DNA of 64,000 nt from assembly GCA_003134965.1 (NCBI GenBank), contig PLDA01000002.1:1302001-1366000 (forward strand), written 5' to 3'. This DNA is from Vulcanimicrobium winogradskyi. Its GTDB lineage: Bacteria; Vulcanimicrobiota; Vulcanimicrobiia; Vulcanimicrobiales; Vulcanimicrobiaceae. The stretch's first letter is position 1, and each line of letters starts with the position of its first letter. The position numbers were made by a program, and so were the translations under genes. Below are positions 58,400 to 64,000 of the stretch, piece by piece. The notes beneath the pieces were generated by a model that had not been told where the DNA came from, searched no databases, and was given only the letters and a program-made list of their open reading frames with translations.

Positions 58400-59179
58400 A
58401 TGGCCCGGCCTTCGCACGGAGGCTACGCTCCCCTCATCAAACCACGCGCCGCTTTCGCGGCAGAGATGGGGCCGACCGTGAACGCTGTCCAGATCGAGGT
58501 CCTGACCGGCAGAGCGCTGGTAGACGGCGCCGAGATCGTCCTGTGCCCGGCGCACAGGCTGCTCGTCTGCGCCCTGGCGCGCTGCCGCCACCCGGTTCCG
58601 CGCGAGCAGCTTCAGGCGGTTATCTGGCCCGACGACGATCCGGCTCGAGCTTCGAACCTGCTGAACATCGCGCTCCATCGGCTGCGCAAGCGCCTGGGCG
58701 ATGGCGCAATCGTCCAGTCGCCGGATGGCTATCGCTTCGGGGACGCGGTCGTGCTCGATCTCTGGGAGGTCGAAGCGCTCGCGACGCAACTCCGCCGTGC
58801 GCGGACGCCGGACCTCGCAACCGCAGCACGATGGTTGCCGGTCGCGCGGCGCGTGTGCTGCGGCTGCGTGCGAACCGCCGCGGATCCGGAGTTCGTCTGC
58901 GCTCTCGAGCGCCGCATGCAGGCCGCCGCGCGCGAGATCACGGCCCGATTGGCCGAACACGCGCTCGCGAAGCGGTGCGCCGAGATCGCGCTCGACCTCG
59001 TTCGCGTCACGCTCGACTTCGATGCCTGCGACGAGGACGCGCGAGAGATCGCGATCCGCGCGCACGTCGCACTCGGCGATCGCGCCGCAGCGATTCGCGA
59101 GTACCGCGACTACACGCGCGCACTGACCGAAGACCTCGGCCTGGCGCCGTCGTTCGCACTGCGCTCGCTCGTTGCCTGA
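58400..59179 (+). CDS. SARP-like regulator (winged helix plus BTAD)
   Basis: The protein is 259 aa from ATG 58400; ATG 58466 is an alternative that drops a basic leader. The N-terminal ~95 residues are an OmpR-type winged helix (VPREQLQAVIWPDDDPARASNLLNIALHRLRKRLG, then VQSPDGYRF), and residues ~125-259 are a bacterial transcriptional activation domain (helical, ending AAIREYRDYTRALTEDLGLAPSFALRSLV). SARPs bind short direct repeats spaced one helix turn apart; exactly such a repeat lies in the gap just downstream. Probably controls the secreted protein gene that follows. Confidence 0.8.
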   Translation: MARPSHGGYAPLIKPRAAFAAEMGPTVNAVQIEVLTGRALVDGAEIVLCPAHRLLVCALARCRHPVPREQLQAVIWPDDDPARASNLLNIALHRLRKRLGDGAIVQSPDGYRFGDAVVLDLWEVEALATQLRRARTPDLATAARWLPVARRVCCGCVRTAADPEFVCALERRMQAAAREITARLAEHALAKRCAEIALDLVRVTLDFDACDEDAREIAIRAHVALGDRAAAIREYRDYTRALTEDLGLAPSFALRSLVA

Positions 59180-59183
59180 CGCG

Positions 59184-59216
59184 GTGAAAGCCGCGTGAAA
59201 GCCGCCCGGCTAGGAT
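59184..59216 (+). promoter_or_regulatory. candidate SARP operator and -10 box
   Basis: Two contiguous copies of GTGAAAGCCGC (59184-59194 and 59195-59205) give an 11-bp period, and TAGGAT (59211-59216) sits 9 bp after the second heptamer GTGAAAG. SARP-controlled promoters have heptamer repeats with an 11-bp period, the last one about 8 bp from the -10 box. No -35 box is needed in that class and none is seen. Confidence 0.5.
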
Positions 59217-59282
59217 CGAGCTGCGGTGACTCGATCATCGCGACAACGCACCTCTTCCTTCACACAGATTCGGAGAACGAAC

Positions 59283-59906
59283 ATGAACAAGTCATTCGCA
59301 GGCTTCGTCGCCGCGATGTCCCTTCTGTCCACGCTGTCCTTCGGCTCGGCGCCTGCCGGCGCCCAGGGTGCAGACGAACGCGGCCCCGCTACGGCGGGTA
59401 TGCCCTGCCCGAACCCCATCGTCGTCACGCTCACCAGGGGCGGCTCGACGGCCGCGACGCCGAACATTGCCGATTTTCCGTCCGGCGCGCTGACCGGCTT
59501 CGCGTACAATCAAACCGCGGCGAACCACAACTTCCGCGACACGATCGCGTTCAAGAAGCCGGACTCGAAGTGCTGCCAGTTCCGGCCCGGCAAGCTGACC
59601 GTCGTCTACAAGGCGCTTCAAGGCGGCACCGTCAAGCCGCGCTCGGGAGGCGACGCCGGCAACGACTCCGGCGGCCTCGTGCACCACGGTGCGAGCGTCT
59701 CCGGGCAATCCGGATACATCTGGGCCTTGCCGCAGTTCACCGGTAACACCGTGCATCCCGGTGACACGGTGACGATCTTCTACGCCGTTTCGCCGTCGAT
59801 CATCGCGAGCGGCCAGGTCAGCTTCGCGGTTCAGGACGACACCGCCGTCGTGTCGGCAAAGCTGGAGATCTCCGGCTGCTGCCTCGAACCGACGCCGGCC
59901 AGCTGA
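59283..59906 (+). CDS. secreted protein of unknown function
   Basis: The 207-aa product starts at ATG 59283 behind GGAG. Residues 1-28 are a Sec signal peptide (cut near GAQG). The mature part is beta-rich with two CC pairs and further Cys (SKCCQF and SGCCLE), probably disulfides, and runs of Thr, Gly and Asn. No known domain. The candidate SARP operator and its own terminator flank it, so it is a single-gene unit under likely SARP control. Confidence 0.65.
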   Translation: MNKSFAGFVAAMSLLSTLSFGSAPAGAQGADERGPATAGMPCPNPIVVTLTRGGSTAATPNIADFPSGALTGFAYNQTAANHNFRDTIAFKKPDSKCCQFRPGKLTVVYKALQGGTVKPRSGGDAGNDSGGLVHHGASVSGQSGYIWALPQFTGNTVHPGDTVTIFYAVSPSIIASGQVSFAVQDDTAVVSAKLEISGCCLEPTPAS

Positions 59907-59926
59907 GGCGGGTCGCGTCCGACCGG

Positions 59927-59957
59927 AAAGGGACTCGGCATACCGCCGAGTCCCTTT
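59927..59957 (+). terminator. intrinsic terminator with 13-bp perfect stem
   Basis: AAAGGGACTCGGC (59927-59939) pairs with GCCGAGTCCCTTT (59945-59957) around the 5-nt loop ATACC, followed by CCTCGCTT. It lies 20 bp after the secreted-protein stop. The A- and T-flanked stem would work on both strands. Confidence 0.8.
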
Positions 59958-60004
59958 CCTCGCTTCCAGGGCGTTCGTTGCGGCGCCGACGAAACCGGGA
60001 CGGC

Positions 60005-61657
60005 ATGGTGACGACGATCGTTCGTGCCCGGCGCATCGTCACTATGACCGGCGACGAGCCCGAAGCGTTCGCGGTGAGCGGCGAAACGATCGCAGCGACC
60101 GGATCGCTCGCCGAACTGCGCGAGCGCTTCGCCGGCGCCGAGGTGGTCGACCATCGCGACGGCGTCATCGTTCCCGGCTTCAACGACGCGCACGCGCATC
60201 TCGCCGTCGCCGCCGAGGACATGCTGCACCTCGACCTCTCGATCGACGCGGTGTCGTCGCTGGCCGAGATCGCGGCGAAGCTCCGCGCCGAGCTCGCGCA
60301 CACGCCGCCCGGCGGCTGGCTTCGCGGCAGCCGCTACGACGATGCGAAGATGGCGGAAGGACGCGTGCTCACGCGCTGGGATCTCGACGAGATCAGCCGC
60401 GACCACCCGATCCTGGTGCTGCAGGTCGCCGGACACTGGGGCGTCGTCAACTCCAAGGCGCTCGAACTGGGCGGGATCGACGAAACGACCGAGGCGCCGC
60501 CCGGCGGGAAGTTCGGTCGCGACGGCAGCGACCGTCTGAACGGCATCCTGTTCGAGATGGCGATCTTCGACTTCGCGTACCCGCAGGCGACGCATCGCGC
60601 GCAAACCGTTGCGCCGGCTGCGAGCGCGGAGGACCGTCAGCGGGGACTCGGGCTCGCGATGCGCGCCTTTCACGCGGCCGGGATCACCTCGCTGACCGAC
60701 GCGATGATCGGCCCCGACGACATAACGCTGCTGCAAGAGGCGCGGCGCCGGGGCACGCTGACGATGCGGGTCAACATGCTCCTGCACTTCGAGCACTACG
60801 GGCTGCTCGCGCAGCGCGGGATCCGCACCGGCTCCGGCGACGGCCGCCTGCGCTTCGGCGGAATCAAGACCTTCGTCGACGGCGCGATCGGCGGGCGCAC
60901 CTGTCTGATGGAAGAGCCGTTCGAGGGCACCACCGACGACTTCGGGATGCAGACGCTTTCCGACGGCGAGCTGCGCGACGTCGTGCGCATGGTCCACTTC
61001 GACGGCAACCGCGTCTGCACGCACGCCAACGGCGATCGCGCGATCGGCAAGCTCCTCGACCAACTCGAAGCCGCGCAGCGCGAGCGGCCTAAGCCGCATC
61101 TGCACCACCGCATCGAGCACTGCAGCATGGTCAACGACGAGATCCTGCGCCGGATGAAAGCGCTCGGTGCGATCGCCGCCCCGTTCGGCAGCTACGTCCA
61201 CTACCACGGCGGCAAACTGCTGGACTGGTACGGCCCGAAGCGGATCGAGCGCATGTTCGCGCATCGCGCTTTTCTCGACCACGGCGTCGCGGTCGCGGGC
61301 TCCTCGGACTACCCGTGCGGGCCGTTCCAGCCGCTACTGGCGCTGCAGTCGTGCGTCACGCGCACCGGCTTCGACGGGACGCCGCTCGGGCTCTCGCAGC
61401 GCATCACGCCGCAGGAAGCCCTTGCACTCTACACGACGAGCGCCGCCTACGCTTCCGACGAAGCGGGGACGAAAGGGATGCTCGCGCCCGGCTTCCTCGC
61501 CGACTTCGTCGTGCTCGACGACGACCCGCTGACGGTCGATCCGTCGACGCTCGGCACGCTGGGCGTTCGCGCCACCTACGTCGGCGGCGCAAACGTGTGG
61601 CGACGGCTCGACAGCTACACCGGCCTCGCGGCCGGCATCGTCAAACCCGCCGGCTGA
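60005..61657 (+). CDS. amidohydrolase, YtcJ-like
   Basis: The 550-aa enzyme has the metal-binding PGFNDAHAHL (His63, His65), the further His of CTHANGDRAI and HLHHRIEHCSMV and the Asp near VAGSSDYPCGPF, i.e. the full metallo-dependent hydrolase set. YtcJ/NfdA-type members hydrolyse formamides, imides or similar C-N bonds. Start at ATG 60005. It precedes the DUF2283-like gene by 165 bp; no operon link is clear. Confidence 0.8.
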   Translation: MVTTIVRARRIVTMTGDEPEAFAVSGETIAATGSLAELRERFAGAEVVDHRDGVIVPGFNDAHAHLAVAAEDMLHLDLSIDAVSSLAEIAAKLRAELAHTPPGGWLRGSRYDDAKMAEGRVLTRWDLDEISRDHPILVLQVAGHWGVVNSKALELGGIDETTEAPPGGKFGRDGSDRLNGILFEMAIFDFAYPQATHRAQTVAPAASAEDRQRGLGLAMRAFHAAGITSLTDAMIGPDDITLLQEARRRGTLTMRVNMLLHFEHYGLLAQRGIRTGSGDGRLRFGGIKTFVDGAIGGRTCLMEEPFEGTTDDFGMQTLSDGELRDVVRMVHFDGNRVCTHANGDRAIGKLLDQLEAAQRERPKPHLHHRIEHCSMVNDEILRRMKALGAIAAPFGSYVHYHGGKLLDWYGPKRIERMFAHRAFLDHGVAVAGSSDYPCGPFQPLLALQSCVTRTGFDGTPLGLSQRITPQEALALYTTSAAYASDEAGTKGMLAPGFLADFVVLDDDPLTVDPSTLGTLGVRATYVGGANVWRRLDSYTGLAAGIVKPAG

Positions 61658-61821
61658 GCCCGGCAGTTGCCACGCTGGGCAGCCATGCGGGCGCGTAGTC
61701 GTCCTTGAATTTCGCGATCTGTGCTACGATGACCGCGTCGAGGGGCATTCCTCTCGGTGCGGACACTCCGAGCTTCATGCCCGGGGTGCTGCGGTGCTTC
61801 AGCGGCGAGGGCGTGTCTTCC

Positions 61822-62124
61822 ATGACCCCGTTGTTTTCCGTCGATCTCGTATCGAACGCAGCGTATGTCAGCTACCGTCCTTCGACGGAGATCGCCCGGC
61901 AGGTGAGGGTCGTGCGCGGCCGCACCGGTCGTCTGGGCGCGATCCCCTTCGGTCCTGCGCTCGACGGAACGCCGCACGTCATCGCCGAGTTCGATGCCGC
62001 GGGCGACGTCGTCGGCGTGCAGATCGACGCGATCTCCGCCGAAACGCTCAGCCTCGCGGACGAGTTCCTCGGGTTGCTCGACCTCCCGCTGCCCGGCCCG
62101 CTGGCGCGCACGCTCCTCTCCTGA
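61822..62124 (+). CDS. DUF2283-like small protein
   Basis: From ATG 61822 the protein is 100 aa with a beta-rich pattern and a segment typical of DUF2283 (SNAAYVSYRP ... VVGVQIDAISAETLSLADEFLGLL). In-frame starts lie further upstream but add unstructured residues. Function unknown; it ends 49 bp before the dehydratase gene and may be co-transcribed. Confidence 0.5.
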   Translation: MTPLFSVDLVSNAAYVSYRPSTEIARQVRVVRGRTGRLGAIPFGPALDGTPHVIAEFDAAGDVVGVQIDAISAETLSLADEFLGLLDLPLPGPLARTLLS

Positions 62125-62173
62125 CCGCTCGCTCGAGCGAGGCGTCTCAACCGGCGACCCGAAGCAAGCGCGC

Positions 62174-63868
62174 ATGGAGATACGCGGCCTTGCGCGCGGG
62201 CTCACCAACTATGGCGACCGGGAGTTCTCGTTGTACCTGCGGCGCGCGTTCGCGAAGTCGATGGGCTTCTCCGACGCGATGCTGGAGCGACCGATCGTCG
62301 GGATCGCCACCGCGGGCGGCGGCTTCAACAACTGCCACCGCACCACGCCCGAGCTGCTCACCGCAGTCTCGCGCGGCGTGCTGGCGGCGGGCGGTCTGCC
62401 GCTCGAGTTTCCGACCATCTCGCTCGGCGAGCCGTTCCTCTCGCCGACCAGCCTCGTCTTCCGCAACCTGATGGCGATGGACGTCGAGGAGATGATCCGC
62501 GCGCAGCCGATGGACAGCGTGGTGCTGATCGGCGGCTGCGACAAGACGCTCCCCGCCCAGCTGATGGGCGCGATCTCCGCCGGCAAACCCGCGATCTCGC
62601 TCGTCGTCGGGCCGATGATGACCGGCAGCTTCCAAGGGACGAGACTCGGCGCGTGTACCGATTGCCGCGCCTGGTGGGCGCGCTATCGCGCAGGCGAGCT
62701 CGACGATGCGCGCATTCGCGAGCTGGAGTCGAATCTCGCAACGACCGCCGGAACGTGCGCGGTGATGGGCACGGCGAGTACGATGGCCTGCGTCACCGAA
62801 GCGCTCGGCATGAGCCTGCCGGGCTCGGCGACGCCGCCGGCGGTGCACGCCGAACGCCTGCGCTTCGCCGAAGCGACCGGAGCGCGCGCCGTTACGCTCG
62901 CGCACGAAGCTCTGACGCCCGATCGCATCGTCACCGAGCAGAGCGTCGACAACGCGCTACGCGTGCTGCTGGCGCTCGGCGGCTCGACGAACGGTGCGAT
63001 CCATCTGACCGCGATCGCGGGCCGCGCCGGCATCCCCCTGACGCTCGAGCATTTCAACGAGATCAGCAGCGACACGCCGGTGCTGGTGAACCTCAAGCCG
63101 GTCGGCGAGCACTACATGGAACAGTTCCACGCCGCCGGCGGCGTCGGTGCGCTGCTCCGCGAGCTCGCGCCGCTGCTGCACGCGGAGACGATCTCGGTCG
63201 CCGGCGAGACGCTGGGCGAGAGGCTCGCGCGGGTGCCGGCGTACGTCGACCGCGCGGTGATCCGCAGCGCCGGCGAGCCGATCGTGGCGCGCGAAGGGCT
63301 CGTCGCCCTGTTCGGCAACCTCGCGCCGAACGGCGCGATCCTCAAAGCTGCCGCGGCGGATGCGCGATTGCTGGAACACGAGGGCCGAGCGGTCGTCTTC
63401 CGCGACCTCGCCGACATGGCGGCGCGAATCGATGCGCCGGATCTCGACGTCGAGCCCGACGACGTCCTGGTGCTGCAGAACGCCGGGCCGATCGGCGCCG
63501 GGATGCCCGAAGCCGGCTATCTCCCGATTCCGAAGAAGCTGCTCGCGCGCGGCGTGCGCGACATGCTGCGCATCAGCGATGCGCGCATGAGCGGCACGGC
63601 GTACGGCGCCGTCGTCCTCCACATCTCGCCCGAGTCGGCGGTCGGCGGGCCGCTTGCCGCGGTGCGTACCGGCGACCGCATCCGCATCAGCCTGCGCGAG
63701 AAACGTCTCGAGGTCGCGCTCTCCGATGCCGAGATCGCAGCGCGGCTGGCCGAGTTCGTCCGCCCGGCGCCGCCGCGTCGAGGGTACGCGAAACTATACG
63801 CGGAGCACATTCTCGGCCCCGAACGCGGCTGCGACTTCGACTTCCTCACGGTCGAAGGGCAGGGATAG
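62174..63868 (+). CDS. IlvD/Edd-family sugar-acid dehydratase
   Basis: The 564-aa protein has the three Fe-S ligand cysteines of IlvD/Edd dehydratases: Cys54 (FNNCHRTTPE), Cys122 (GGCDKTLPAQ) and Cys195 (TAGTCAVMGTAST), and GSTNGAIHLTAIAGRAG. Residues are closer to L-arabonate/D-xylonate dehydratases than to branched-chain dihydroxyacid dehydratase, judged by length and the ACTDCRAWWARYRAGE insertion. It would convert a sugar acid to its 2-keto-3-deoxy product in the cytosol. Start at ATG 62174; followed by a Tat-exported protein gene that leaves the window. Confidence 0.82.
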   Translation: MEIRGLARGLTNYGDREFSLYLRRAFAKSMGFSDAMLERPIVGIATAGGGFNNCHRTTPELLTAVSRGVLAAGGLPLEFPTISLGEPFLSPTSLVFRNLMAMDVEEMIRAQPMDSVVLIGGCDKTLPAQLMGAISAGKPAISLVVGPMMTGSFQGTRLGACTDCRAWWARYRAGELDDARIRELESNLATTAGTCAVMGTASTMACVTEALGMSLPGSATPPAVHAERLRFAEATGARAVTLAHEALTPDRIVTEQSVDNALRVLLALGGSTNGAIHLTAIAGRAGIPLTLEHFNEISSDTPVLVNLKPVGEHYMEQFHAAGGVGALLRELAPLLHAETISVAGETLGERLARVPAYVDRAVIRSAGEPIVAREGLVALFGNLAPNGAILKAAAADARLLEHEGRAVVFRDLADMAARIDAPDLDVEPDDVLVLQNAGPIGAGMPEAGYLPIPKKLLARGVRDMLRISDARMSGTAYGAVVLHISPESAVGGPLAAVRTGDRIRISLREKRLEVALSDAEIAARLAEFVRPAPPRRGYAKLYAEHILGPERGCDFDFLTVEGQG

Positions 63869-63921
63869 CGGCCGGATGGCCAATACCTCTCACACTCGCG
63901 CGTGATTTTGAGAGGACGCCC

Positions 63922-64000
63922 ATGACCCATCCTGACCGACGCCGTTTTATAGAGCTGTCCGCCGCCGGGATCGGCGCGGGTGCGATGGCCGGGGGGTTGC
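63922..64000 (+). CDS. Tat-exported protein, 5' end only
   Basis: ATG 63922, behind GAGAGGA, opens MTHPDRRRFIELSAAGIGAG, a twin-arginine signal followed by a hydrophobic stretch; the gene runs off the window. As it follows a sugar-acid dehydratase by 53 bp, a Tat-exported Gfo/Idh/MocA or other oxidoreductase is plausible but cannot be decided. Confidence 0.6.
   Translation, partial: MTHPDRRRFIELSAAGIGAGAMAGGL

Noticed and set aside
1..64000. tRNA and rRNA genes
   Set aside because: No cloverleaf with a conserved T-arm motif or rRNA core sequence was found in the gaps between genes.

Overview
The window is GC-rich, densely coded chromosomal DNA from a diderm bacterium. The Gram-negative signs are a lipoprotein adaptor with two RND pumps, a probable outer-membrane beta-barrel protein, TRAP and ABC transporters with periplasmic binding proteins, and Tat-exported enzymes. 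Several promoters lie so close to their start codon that the mRNA would be (nearly) leaderless. A soil-dwelling candidate phylum such as Eremiobacterota (WPS-2) is my best guess, but there is no rRNA or marker gene here, so this is an inference.

Layout. 1-852 has no convincing protein gene but holds two related small-RNA genes on the minus strand, each with its own promoter; the second ends in an intrinsic terminator. 853-1768 is a HigBA-like toxin-antitoxin operon. 1803-8110 mixes a broken nuclease gene, a lipoprotein, an aldo/keto reductase, a phosphoesterase remnant, a large membrane protein with a degenerate transglutaminase-like region and a DsrE-like Tat protein. 8131-13312 (minus) carries an M16 peptidase, a DUF4255 protein, a beta-propeller/ice-binding (DUF3494) lipoprotein and the internally deleted remnant of a second DUF4255 gene. 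13472-21648 is a Spy-like protein plus a one-adaptor, two-pump RND system of MdtABC layout, followed by an acyltransferase.

23310-28139 (minus) is a tartrate cluster: tartrate dehydrogenase, D-tartrate dehydratase and a complete NitT/TauT-type ABC importer. 28338-28999 is a ribbon-helix-helix/Doc toxin-antitoxin pair. 29106-38363 is a second organic-acid region in two converging transcripts: (broken) SDR, hydroxyacid dehydrogenase, HpaI-type aldolase and TcuAB-like oxidase on the plus strand; aldehyde dehydrogenase and a full DctPQM TRAP transporter on the minus strand.

38633-45015 has a papain-like protease, an alpha/beta hydrolase, a carbohydrate-binding/beta-barrel protein and a CadC-like regulator. 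45084-48021 is a polar amino-acid ABC transporter. 48058-54617 is the most striking operon: fdhD, a Tat-exported formate dehydrogenase whose Sec196 is encoded by an in-frame TGA followed by a clear SECIS hairpin, fdhE, an iron-sulfur subunit and an NrfD-like membrane subunit; together these would oxidise formate at the outer face of the membrane and feed electrons to quinone. 55578-59957 has a large LuxR-type ATPase regulator divergent from a SARP-like regulator, whose downstream intergenic gap contains an 11-bp-period direct repeat placed like a SARP operator before a secreted-protein gene. The window ends with an amidohydrolase, a DUF2283-like protein, an IlvD/Edd-type sugar-acid dehydratase and the first codons of a Tat-exported protein.
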